DNA from: Streptomyces sp. B21-105
GTDB lineage: Bacteria; Actinomycetota; Actinomycetes; Streptomycetales; Streptomycetaceae
DNA: 64,000 nucleotides
NCBI RefSeq assembly: GCF_036898465.1
Contig: NZ_JARUMJ010000001.1
Coordinates: 3,038,001 to 3,102,000 of the forward strand
Direction of reading: 5' to 3'
The notes under the pieces were generated by a model that saw nothing but the letters and a program-made list of their open reading frames with translations, had not been told where the DNA came from and did not search any database. Of the stretch, positions 9,482-16,983 are shown in pieces. Each line of letters starts with the position of its first letter. Positions within the stretch are counted from its first letter, which is position 1. Position numbers and translations under genes: made by a program.

Positions 9482-9735
9482 GACCGAACTCTATCGGCCA
9501 TGTTCACCTCACAACCGGGCGGGCGAGGGGGACCCGGTAGGCCATCCGGGGCATCGGTGACACCAACGCCCTCCTGCCGCAGTTGAGTCGAACAGGCACA
9601 CCTCGCCGTACCGATCTCCGGAAGCAACGATCCCGGATGCTCATGTCCGAGATCGTCCGAAGGGCAGTTCCCGCAGGTCGCACAGGCGTCGATCATCAGG
9701 ACACACGCAAGCAGCGGGCTGGTTGAGGAGAACGG

Positions 9736-10911
9736 ATGACTCGATTGACTCGGACGACGAAGGAGATCCGCGGCAGCGTCGCCGACGGATTCGAAGCGGT
9801 GCGGGAGGAGTTCGCCGCGTTCGTGGCGGAGGAACAGCCTGACTACGAAGGCCAGTTGTGTGCGTATGTGCACGGCCGGCGAGTCGTCGACCTGTGGGCG
9901 TCCGGGGACGGCTCGGGACCCGACTCCCTCTACGGCGTCTACTCGTCGACCAAGGGCGCCGCCCATCTGGTGGTCGCGCTGCTGGTCCAGGAGGGCACCC
10001 TGGAACTGGACCGCAAAGTCACCTACTACTGGCCGGAGTTCGCCGCCGAGGGCAAGGGGTCGCTGACCCTGCGGGAGCTTCTCGCGCACCGGGCGGGGGT
10101 GGTCGGCACGGACGGCGGGTTCTCGCCGCAGGAGCTGGCCGACGACCGGCAGCTCGCCGAACGCCTGGCCGACCAGCGGCCGTTCTGGCGGCCGGGCACC
10201 GCCTTCGGCTACCACGCGCTGGTCATCGGGGCGCTCACCGGCGAGGTCGTCCGGCGGGCCACGGGCCGCACCTTGCAGGAGGTGTACACGGAGCGGGTGC
10301 GCGTCCCGTACGGGCTGGACTTCTTCCTGGGGCTGCCGACGGCGCACGAACCGCGTTTCCGCACCGCGCAGCCGATGACGCCGACCGCCGAGCAGCGGGC
10401 GCTGCTGGACGCCCTGCCCGGCGGCCCGCACACGCTGGCCTCCGTCGCCTTCAACCGGCACGGCGCCCAGCCGACCGACCTCGAGCTGCTGCCCAACGAC
10501 CCGTTGATCCGGGCCCGGGGGCCGGCCTCGGTGGGCGGGGTGGCGTCGGCGCGTGGCCTGGCCGGCATGTACGCGGCGGCGATCAGCGAGACCGACGGGA
10601 AGGCGCCACTGCTGAAGGAGGACACGGCGGCGGAGTTCGGGCAGCTGCACTCGGTGGGCTACGACGTGGTGGCGCGCTCGCACAAGGCGTACGGGCTGGG
10701 CTTCCAGGCGACGGCGGACACCTGGTACCCGTTCCTGGGCGCCGGTGCGTTCGGGCACAGCGGGGCGGGCGGCTGCCAGGCCTTCGCGGACCCGCGCAGC
10801 GGGCTGGCCTACGGCTACACGCGCCGCCGGTTCGCCTTCCCGGGCGGCGCCGCGCCGGAGAACGACCGGCTGGCGAAGGCGGCGCACACCGCAGCCCTGG
10901 CACACGCCTGA
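9736..10911 (+). CDS. beta-lactamase-family serine hydrolase
   Basis: A 391-residue cytoplasmic-looking protein of the class C beta-lactamase/esterase fold. It carries the SxxK motif S70-S-T-K73, a Tyr-containing segment GYHALVIG, and a GHSGAGG segment near the C-terminus matching the third motif. It has no signal peptide, so an esterase or peptide hydrolase role is more likely than cell-wall synthesis or antibiotic resistance. GAGGAGAAC precedes the ATG. It is convergent with the oxidoreductase gene and separated from it by a hairpin. Confidence 0.85.
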   Translation: MTRLTRTTKEIRGSVADGFEAVREEFAAFVAEEQPDYEGQLCAYVHGRRVVDLWASGDGSGPDSLYGVYSSTKGAAHLVVALLVQEGTLELDRKVTYYWPEFAAEGKGSLTLRELLAHRAGVVGTDGGFSPQELADDRQLAERLADQRPFWRPGTAFGYHALVIGALTGEVVRRATGRTLQEVYTERVRVPYGLDFFLGLPTAHEPRFRTAQPMTPTAEQRALLDALPGGPHTLASVAFNRHGAQPTDLELLPNDPLIRARGPASVGGVASARGLAGMYAAAISETDGKAPLLKEDTAAEFGQLHSVGYDVVARSHKAYGLGFQATADTWYPFLGAGAFGHSGAGGCQAFADPRSGLAYGYTRRRFAFPGGAAPENDRLAKAAHTAALAHA

Positions 10912-10982
10912 CGGCGGGGCGGCCGTGGAGGCGACAGGACGGGCGGGGCGCACCACGAGGAGATCCCACGGCCTACTGCCGA

Positions 10983-11021
10983 GCGCGGGCCGCGCCCCAC
11001 GTCCAGGGGTGCGGCCCGCGC
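10983..11021. terminator. bidirectional terminator between convergent genes
   Basis: An inverted repeat with arms GCGCGGGCCGCGCCCC and GGGGTGCGGCCCGCGC around a seven-base loop. It lies between the serine hydrolase gene and the oppositely oriented oxidoreductase gene. Confidence 0.7.
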
Positions 11022-11039
11022 GGCGCGTGACGGCAGGCG

Positions 11040-12059
11040 TCAGAGCTTGACGATCATCTTTCCGGTGTTGTCGCCGCGCAGGACGCCGAGGAACGCCTCG
11101 AGGTTGTTCTCGATGCCCTCGACGACCGTCTCGCGGTACTTCAGCTCGCCGGAGCGAACCCAGGCGCCGACCTCCTGGACGAACTGCGGCTGCAGGTCGT
11201 AGTGGTCGCCGACGAGGAGGCCCTCGATGCGGCCGCGGGTCTGGATGAGTCGGGCGAGGTTCTTCGGGCCGGGGGCCGGCTCGGTGTTGTTGTAGACGGA
11301 GATCATGCCGCAGATCGCGATGCGGCCCTTCTCGTTGAGCGAGCCGATGGCCGCCTCGAGGTGATCGCCGCCGACGTTGTCGAAGTAGACGTCGATCCCG
11401 TCGGGGGCGGCGTCGCGCAGCTGCTGCGCCACGGGGCCGTTCTTGTAGTTGAAGGCGGCGTCGAAGCCGTACTCCTCGACCAGGAGCTTGACCTTGTCGT
11501 CGGAGCCGGCCGAGCCGATGACCCGGGAGGCGCCCTTGAGCCGGGCGATCTGGCCGACCTGGCTGCCGACGGCGCCGGCCGCGCCCGACACGAAGACCGA
11601 GTCGCCCTCCTTGAAGGAGGCGGTGCGCAGCAGCCCGGCGTAGGCGGTGAGGCCGGTCATGCCTAGGACGCCGAGGTAGGTGGACAGGGGCGCGGCGTCG
11701 GGGTCGACCTTGACGGCCTGCTTGGCGTCGAAGACCGCGTACTCGCGCCAGCCGCCGAAGTGCAGCACGTGGTCGCCGACCGCTATGCCCTCGGCCTGGG
11801 AGGCGACGACCTCACCGACCGCACCGCCCTGCATGGCCTTGCCCAGCTCGAAGGGGGCCACATAGGACTTGGCGCTGCTCATGCGGCCGCGCATGTAGGG
11901 GTCGACGGACACATACGCGTTGCGCACCAGCACCTCACCGGGACCGGGCCGGCGGATCTCCGTCTCGGCCAGCTCGAAGTCCTCGGGCTTCGGCCAGCCG
12001 ACGGGGCGGCTGAGCAGACGCCATTCGCGGCCGGTGGCGGGGAGGGCCGAGTCAGTCAT
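11040..12059 (-). CDS. NADP-dependent oxidoreductase, CurA/leukotriene B4 dehydrogenase type
   Basis: A 339-residue medium-chain reductase of the zinc-independent group. It has the nucleotide-binding segment VFVSGAAGAVGSQVGQ and the family motif YVSVDPYMRGRM, and lacks the zinc-binding Cys/His residues of alcohol dehydrogenases. The family reduces alpha,beta-unsaturated ketones and aldehydes. The ATG at 12057-12059 is preceded by GAAAGGCAG. It is divergent from a MarR regulator with a palindromic operator in the shared promoter region, so it is probably the regulated target. Confidence 0.9.
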   Translation of the reverse strand: MTDSALPATGREWRLLSRPVGWPKPEDFELAETEIRRPGPGEVLVRNAYVSVDPYMRGRMSSAKSYVAPFELGKAMQGGAVGEVVASQAEGIAVGDHVLHFGGWREYAVFDAKQAVKVDPDAAPLSTYLGVLGMTGLTAYAGLLRTASFKEGDSVFVSGAAGAVGSQVGQIARLKGASRVIGSAGSDDKVKLLVEEYGFDAAFNYKNGPVAQQLRDAAPDGIDVYFDNVGGDHLEAAIGSLNEKGRIAICGMISVYNNTEPAPGPKNLARLIQTRGRIEGLLVGDHYDLQPQFVQEVGAWVRSGELKYRETVVEGIENNLEAFLGVLRGDNTGKMIVKL

Positions 12060-12131
12060 GGGGGGCTGCCTTTCACGTGCGGGGGTGTTCGGGATGTTCG
12101 GCGGATTGCTTCGGTGCGAAAATGCTTCACT

Positions 12132-12164
12132 ACCTGAAACAACCATGCTCCTGAATATTTCAGG
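12132..12164. promoter_or_regulatory. probable MarR operator in a divergent promoter region
   Basis: A perfect inverted repeat CCTGAA-TAT-TTCAGG at 12150-12164 lies between the oxidoreductase gene and the marR-like gene. A second half-site, ACCTGAAAC, is at 12132-12140. Palindromes of this size between a MarR gene and a divergent enzyme gene are usually the regulator's binding site. Confidence 0.7.
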
Positions 12165-12192
12165 ATGTCAAGTAACCGGGTACCCTGGATCC

Positions 12193-12672
12193 ATGGCAGC
12201 CTCACATCCGACCTCTTGTCCCGCTGGTCCGACCTCCCTGCCCGACGCCCTGACCATGGAGGTCCTCGAGCTGATCGGCGAGGTCGTGGCGCGCTTCTAC
12301 GAGGACTACGAGGAGGCCGCCGCCGGTCACTCCCTCACCGGGGCGCAGGCCCGGCTGCTGAGTCTGCTCTCGCTGGAGCCGCTGCCGATGCGCAAGCTGG
12401 CCCAGAAGCTGAAGTGCGAGCCGTCCAACGTGACCGGCATCGTCGACCGCCTGGAGTCCCGGGGCCTGGTCGAACGCCGTCCCGACCCGGCCGACCGCCG
12501 GGTGAAGCTGGCGGCGGCGACGGACGAGGGCCGCGCCATCGCCAAGGGGCTGCGCGAGTCGCTGCGGTTCGCCCGGGAGCCGCTGGCGGGACTGGCGGAG
12601 CAGGAGCGGGTGGTGCTGCGGGGGCTGCTGCGGCGGATGCTGGCAGCGGAGGGCGGCCAGCCCCGGCCTTGA
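12193..12672 (+). CDS. MarR-family transcriptional regulator
   Basis: A 159-residue winged-helix regulator. The recognition region is MRKLAQKLKCEPSNVTGIVDRLESRGLVER, with the wing residues DPADRRVKLAAATDEG, as in MarR/SlyA proteins. I use the ATG at 12193. A later ATG (12256) would start at the first helix. It is transcribed away from the NADP-dependent oxidoreductase gene and probably represses both genes until a small hydrophobic or electrophilic ligand binds. The ligand is unknown. Confidence 0.88.
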   Translation: MAASHPTSCPAGPTSLPDALTMEVLELIGEVVARFYEDYEEAAAGHSLTGAQARLLSLLSLEPLPMRKLAQKLKCEPSNVTGIVDRLESRGLVERRPDPADRRVKLAAATDEGRAIAKGLRESLRFAREPLAGLAEQERVVLRGLLRRMLAAEGGQPRP

Positions 12673-12745
12673 GGGTCCCGCCCGGCCCCGTCCGGCCCCT
12701 GAGGCTCCTGCGAAACCCCGGCACCCCCTACGACCCCGGCACCCT

Positions 12746-13603
12746 CTACGACCCCTGCGGCCCCTGCGGCTCCTGCGGCTCCTGCGGCTCCTGCGGCTCC
12801 TGCGGCTCCTGCGGCTCCTGCGGCTCCTGCGAGGTGAACTCGTACTGCAGCTCGTAGAGATGGCCCGCCTTCACCATGACGGTCACCTCGACGGGACGGC
12901 CGTCGTCGCCGCGGACGACGCGCAGGGTGCGCAGCACCGGCATGCTGCCGGTCAGCCGGAGTGCCTGGTACTGGTGCTGGGTGGGGACGCGGGCACAGAC
13001 ACGGTCCGTGCGCAGCCGGGGCGGGTGACCGAGCTCGGTCAGCAGGGCGGGGGCGCCGCCCCTGATCCGGCGGCGTTCGGCCAGGGGCGTGCCGCGGGCG
13101 ATGTCCAGCGGGTAGTAGGACTCGACCAGCTCGGCCGGCTCGTCGTCGACCAGGAGGATCTGGCTGCGCAGCATGGCGGCGCCGTCCGCCGGAAGGTCCA
13201 GGGCGGCACGGACGTCGGCGGGCGGGCGCCGCTCCGCGACCTCGAGGAGCTCGGTGCGGGCATGCGTGCCGTGCTTGGCGGCCTCGGTGAGCCAGCGGTA
13301 CGGCGTTCCGGGGGCCGCGGGCCGCGCGAGGTCGGCGGGCCGGACCGTGCGCCGGCGGTGGGGGCGGACGGTGACGGCGGCGCCCGCGCGGCCGACCACC
13401 AGGAGCTCCTCCTTGAGGAGTCGCAGAGCCTTCTGAACCGTGGCGCTCGACGCCCCGAACCGTTCCTTCAGCTGGGCGGTGGTGGGCAGGTTGGCGCCGG
13501 GGGCGAGCTCTCCGCTCATGATGTCGTCGCGCAGATCGGCCGCGATGCGCTCATGGAGGGAGCGGCGGTCGACGGCTTCCGGTTCTGCCTTGGGCACGGT
13601 CAT
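12746..13603 (-). CDS. GntR-family regulator with UTRA domain and repetitive tail
   Basis: A 285-residue regulator. The N-terminal GntR winged helix (about residues 14-80) includes SGELAPGANLPTTAQLKERFG. A UTRA ligand-binding domain follows (about 115-255), with ESYYPLDIARGTPLAE. The C-terminus is unusual, with seven QEP repeats then QGP-QGS, encoded by a 9-bp tandem repeat. The ATG overlaps the stop of the upstream UTRA-only gene as ATGA, so the two are coupled and may form a mixed complex. The inducer is unknown. Related streptomycete proteins include KorSA-type repressors. Confidence 0.87.
   Translation of the reverse strand: MTVPKAEPEAVDRRSLHERIAADLRDDIMSGELAPGANLPTTAQLKERFGASSATVQKALRLLKEELLVVGRAGAAVTVRPHRRRTVRPADLARPAAPGTPYRWLTEAAKHGTHARTELLEVAERRPPADVRAALDLPADGAAMLRSQILLVDDEPAELVESYYPLDIARGTPLAERRRIRGGAPALLTELGHPPRLRTDRVCARVPTQHQYQALRLTGSMPVLRTLRVVRGDDGRPVEVTVMVKAGHLYELQYEFTSQEPQEPQEPQEPQEPQEPQEPQGPQGS
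12749..12832. repeat. 9-bp tandem repeat encoding a (QEP)n tail
   Basis: Nine consecutive 9-bp units, mostly CTCCTGCGG on the plus strand, lie at the 3' end of the GntR gene. They encode QEP x7, QGP and QGS. Length change by whole units would keep the frame. Confidence 0.9.
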
Positions 13604-14142
13604 CCGATCCTGATCTGGTAGCGCAGCCTCTGCCGTAGGGCAGGCATCACCATACGGTCGACCTGGATCGGCCGGTCGTCGCGGTCGAGCGTGAGCCGCA
13701 GCAGCCGCAGGACCGGCTCCTCGACGGCGGTGCGCAGAGCGCGGCGCTCCTCCTCGTCGGGCATCCCGGCCGTCACGTCCTCCCGGACGAGGACGCCGAC
13801 GTGGCCGAGTTCGGCGAGCAGCGTGAGGGCGCCGCCGGGGATCTTGGCGAGGCCGGCGAGACGGGTGCCGCCGGCTATGGCCACCGGGTAGTAGGTGTCG
13901 GTGAGCTCGCTGGGCTCGTCGTCGAGGAGGATCAGCCGCCGGCGCACCACGACCGGGTCGCCCTCCTCGACGCCGAGCAGCGCCGCGATCTCGGCGGGGG
14001 CGGGCGTCTCACCTGCGTGCACGATGCGCTGACCGCCGCGCCGGCCCTGTGCCGCCGCCTCGGCCGCCCAGGCGTCGCCCCGTCCGGTGTCCCATGGCGT
14101 CAGATACGGCAACGACGTGCTGACCCAACCGCTCCCACCCAT
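13600..14142 (-). CDS. UTRA-domain protein lacking a DNA-binding domain
   Basis: A 180-residue protein that is almost entirely a UTRA ligand-binding domain (LLDDEPSELTDTYYPVAIAG, then TLLAELGHVGVLVRED). It has no GntR winged helix. The N-terminus is MGGSGWVSTSLPYLTPW. It is clearly similar to the UTRA part of the downstream GntR gene and ends inside it by ATGA overlap. The start is the ATG at 14140-14142, with a perfect AGGAGG six bases upstream. I infer a ligand-sensing partner of the GntR protein. This is not shown by sequence alone. Confidence 0.82.
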   Translation of the reverse strand: MGGSGWVSTSLPYLTPWDTGRGDAWAAEAAAQGRRGGQRIVHAGETPAPAEIAALLGVEEGDPVVVRRRLILLDDEPSELTDTYYPVAIAGGTRLAGLAKIPGGALTLLAELGHVGVLVREDVTAGMPDEEERRALRTAVEEPVLRLLRLTLDRDDRPIQVDRMVMPALRQRLRYQIRIG

Positions 14143-14324
14143 GACGTCCTCCTGTACGGCCGACCGTTCCTGCGACCCTGCCGCCCTACACGGTAGGCGA
14201 CTTGTCTCATCCGCCAACCGCCACCCTCAGCCACCCTCAGCCACCCCTGACGACCTTGTCGCCTTTCGCGAACAACAGTAAGGTCACGCCGCAGGACGCC
14301 CCCCTGAACCATGGAGGTGCCCCC

Positions 14325-14747
14325 GTGCCCCTGTCCCGGCACCAGTCACGGCAACGCCGTTTCCCTCGCACGCGCGCCTCCGTACGGGCCGCACGCGCGT
14401 TCGTCCAGCAGGTCCTCACGGACTGGGGCTGCGTCGACCGGCTCGACGACATCAAGCTGTGCGCGTCGGAACTCGCCACGAACGCCCTGCTGCACGGCGT
14501 GCCCCCGGGCAGGCAGTACTGCCTGACGCTGACCCTCGACGGCCCGCTGCTGCGGCTCGCGGTGCGCGACACCGGCGACCGGCCCGCGCCCCCGGCCCCG
14601 CCGACCGAGGACGGCTGCTCGGGCCGGGGCCTGTACCTGGCCCGGGAGCTGTCGGACGACCTGGGCGTCACCGAGCACGCCGTCGGCAAGACGGTGTGGG
14701 TCACGTTCAAGACGGACGGCGGGGCCCTCCTGTCGCCGGACGGGTGA
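14325..14747 (+). CDS. ATP-binding protein of the anti-sigma-factor kinase (HATPase) type
   Basis: A 140-residue single-domain GHKL ATPase. The N box is CASELATNALLHG, the G1 box is VRDTGDRP and the glycine-rich box is GCSGRGLYLARELSDDLGV. This short form, without a sensor domain, is abundant in Streptomyces and includes anti-sigma kinases. Partners are unknown. The GTG at 14325 has GGAGGT upstream. A paralogue lies at 37075-37563. Confidence 0.85.
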   Translation: MPLSRHQSRQRRFPRTRASVRAARAFVQQVLTDWGCVDRLDDIKLCASELATNALLHGVPPGRQYCLTLTLDGPLLRLAVRDTGDRPAPPAPPTEDGCSGRGLYLARELSDDLGVTEHAVGKTVWVTFKTDGGALLSPDG

Positions 14748-14755
14748 CGCCGAAA

Positions 14756-14793
14756 GCGGCCCCGAGCGGCCGGAAACAGCTCGCTCGGGACCG
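14756..14793. terminator. hairpin between convergent genes
   Basis: GCGG-CCCCGAGCG and CGCTCGGGA-CCGC form an imperfect hairpin just after the HATPase gene. It is followed at 14810-14845 by direct repeats of CGACTCAGCCC. Confidence 0.45.
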
Positions 14794-14839
14794 CCAGGGC
14801 ACCGCTCTTCGACTCAGCCCTTCGACTCAGCCCGTCGGC

Positions 14840-15862
14840 TCAGCCCTTCTTCCGGGTCGTCATGAAGCGCTGGACCAGGATGAACGCGCACAGCAGCACA
14901 CCGGTGGCGATCTTCGTCCACCAGGAGCTCAGCGTGCCCTCGAACTGGATGATGCTCTTGATGAGGCCGAGCACCAGCACGCCGAACAGGGTGCCCAGCA
15001 CATAGCCGGAGCCGCCGGTCAGCAGCGTGCCGCCGATGACGACCGCGGCGATCGCGTCGAGCTCCATGCCCGTCGCGTGCAGCGGGTCGCCGGACTGGAT
15101 GTAGAGGGTGAAGAGGAGACCGGCGAGCGCCGAGCAGAACCCGCTCACCGTGTACACGGCGATCTTCGTGCCGCCCTGCGGGAGGCCCATCAGCATGGCC
15201 GACTGCTCGTTGCCGCCGACGGCGTACACCCGGCGTCCGAAGCGCGTGTAGTGCAGGACGTAGAACGCCACGGCGAGGACCACCAGCGAGACGATCGCGC
15301 CGATCGACACGAAGCCCATCCCCAGCTGCACCTGCGTCTGGGCCATGCTGCTCACCGAGCCGTCGCTGATCGAGATCGACTCCTTGCTGATGACCAGGCA
15401 CAGACCGCGGAAGAGGAAGAGGCCGGCGAGGGTCACGATGAAGGGCTGGATCTCGAAGTTGTGGATCACATAGCCCATCAGGAAGCCGCCGAAGGCCCCC
15501 ACCGCCAGCGCCATGGGGATCACGACGACGATCGGCAGCCCCTGGCGCTCCACCAGCCAGGCCGTGAACATCGTCGTGAAGCCGATCATCGACCCGACGG
15601 AGAGGTCGATGCCGCCGGACAGGATCACGAACGTGACGCCGACCGCGGCGACCAGCAGGTAGCCGTTGTCGATGAACAGGTTCAGGAAGACCTGCGGTTC
15701 GGCGAACCCGTAGAACTGGTAGCGGCCGAGGCCCACCCCGTACATCACGAGGAAGAGCAGGGCCGTCACGCCGACGGGCAGCCGCCGGTCGCCGAGCAGG
15801 CGCGCGACCTTGGACGGGGTACGGCTGTCGGAGGCCGTGGGGCTCTGGGTGGTCGCGCTCAT
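14840..15862 (-). CDS. yjfF: sugar ABC transporter permease, YjfF-like
   Basis: A 340-residue inner-membrane permease of the ribose/galactofuranose type with eight to ten membrane segments. It carries the family motif GGIDLSVGSMIGFTTM and the cytoplasmic loop YAVGGNEQSAMLMGLP. Its ATG overlaps the stop of the upstream permease as TGATG. With the next three genes it forms an importer arranged binding protein, ATPase, permease, permease, which matches the ytfQ-ytfR-ytfT-yjfF galactofuranose system. The actual sugar could be another furanose such as arabinofuranose, given the arabinan enzymes at 33-35.6 kb. Confidence 0.88.
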   Translation of the reverse strand: MSATTQSPTASDSRTPSKVARLLGDRRLPVGVTALLFLVMYGVGLGRYQFYGFAEPQVFLNLFIDNGYLLVAAVGVTFVILSGGIDLSVGSMIGFTTMFTAWLVERQGLPIVVVIPMALAVGAFGGFLMGYVIHNFEIQPFIVTLAGLFLFRGLCLVISKESISISDGSVSSMAQTQVQLGMGFVSIGAIVSLVVLAVAFYVLHYTRFGRRVYAVGGNEQSAMLMGLPQGGTKIAVYTVSGFCSALAGLLFTLYIQSGDPLHATGMELDAIAAVVIGGTLLTGGSGYVLGTLFGVLVLGLIKSIIQFEGTLSSWWTKIATGVLLCAFILVQRFMTTRKKG

Positions 15863-16983
15863 CACGACACCTCCATCTTGGGAGCGGCCTCGGTCGCCGC
15901 GGCGGGGTCCGCCGGGGTCGGGGCCGGCTTGGCGCCGCCCTTCGCGCCGAACCGGGCGGCGAACTTCGCGCCGAAGACCTTGTCGCGGAACTTCGGGGAC
16001 TGCAGCAGGCAGACGACGATGACGACGGCGGCCTTGAAGACCAGGTTGGTCTGGGTCGGCACGCCGATGGTGTAGATCGTGGTGGTCAGCGTCTGGATGA
16101 CGAGGGCGCCGACCACCGTGCCGCCGATGGAGAACCGGCCGCCCAGCAGCGAGGTGCCGCCGATCACCACGGCGAGGATCGCGTCGAGTTCGATCCACAG
16201 GCCGGCGTTGTTGCCGTCGGCGGCCGAGGTGTTGGAGCTGATCATCAGGCCGGCGATGCCCGCGCAGAGGGCGCAGAACATGTAGACCAGGATCTTGATG
16301 CGGCGGGACCTGATGCCGACCAGGCGGGACGCCTCGGCGTTGCCGCCGACCGCCTCCACCAGCAGGCCGAGCGCCGTACGGCGGGTCAGCGCCCCGGTGA
16401 CGGCCACGACCGCGGCCACCACGAAGATGGAGAACGGCAGCGTCAGCCAGTAGCCGCCGCCGATCAGCTTGTACGGCTCGCTGTTGATGGTGATGATCTG
16501 GCCGTCGGTGATCAGCTGGGCCACACCGCGGCCGGCGACCATGATGATCAGGGTGGCGATGATCGGCTGGATGCCCATCCGGGCCACGAGGAAGCCGTTC
16601 CACAGACCGCAGACGACCGCGGCCAGCAGGCCGAGGCCCATGGCGAGCAGCACTCCGGACAGGGCGCCCTGGTCTTTCTGGTCACTGATGTAGGAGCAGG
16701 CCAGCGCTCCGGTGATGGCGACCACGGCGCCGACGGAGAGGTCGATGCCGCCGGTGGCGATGACCACCGTCATGCCGACCGCCACCAGGATGAGCGGCGA
16801 CCCGAACAGCACGATCGACACGAGGCTGCCGTAGAGGTGGCCGTCCGCCATCTTGACCGAGAAGAAGTCGGGCGTGAAGGGGACGTTGACGAGCAGCAGG
16901 AGGACGAGCACCGCCACCGGCCAGAACAGATGGTGGCGGGTCAGCGCCCGCCACCGGGAAGAGGTGGTCGAAGACGTGGTCAC
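15862..16983 (-). CDS. sugar ABC transporter permease, YtfT-like
   Basis: A 373-residue permease of the same family as its neighbour, with the motif GGIDLSVGAVVAITGAL and loop AVGGNAEASRLVGI. About nine membrane segments are followed by a C-terminal Ala/Pro/Lys-rich cytoplasmic extension (about residues 335-373) that the partner permease lacks. The GTG start (16981-16983) overlaps the ATPase stop as GTGA. The two permeases probably form a heterodimer. Confidence 0.88.
   Translation of the reverse strand: MTTSSTTSSRWRALTRHHLFWPVAVLVLLLLVNVPFTPDFFSVKMADGHLYGSLVSIVLFGSPLILVAVGMTVVIATGGIDLSVGAVVAITGALACSYISDQKDQGALSGVLLAMGLGLLAAVVCGLWNGFLVARMGIQPIIATLIIMVAGRGVAQLITDGQIITINSEPYKLIGGGYWLTLPFSIFVVAAVVAVTGALTRRTALGLLVEAVGGNAEASRLVGIRSRRIKILVYMFCALCAGIAGLMISSNTSAADGNNAGLWIELDAILAVVIGGTSLLGGRFSIGGTVVGALVIQTLTTTIYTIGVPTQTNLVFKAAVVIVVCLLQSPKFRDKVFGAKFAARFGAKGGAKPAPTPADPAAATEAAPKMEVS

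Noticed and set aside
9500..9720. minus-strand Cys-rich short frame (MIDACATCGNCPSDDLG) upstream of the serine hydrolase
   Set aside because: It looked like a possible precursor peptide or metal-binding protein, but it has no ribosome-binding site and runs on into the EI24 gene start. No modifying enzymes are nearby.
12749..12832. possible CRISPR or minisatellite array
   Set aside because: The 9-bp units have no spacers and are in-frame codons of the GntR gene. There are no cas genes.
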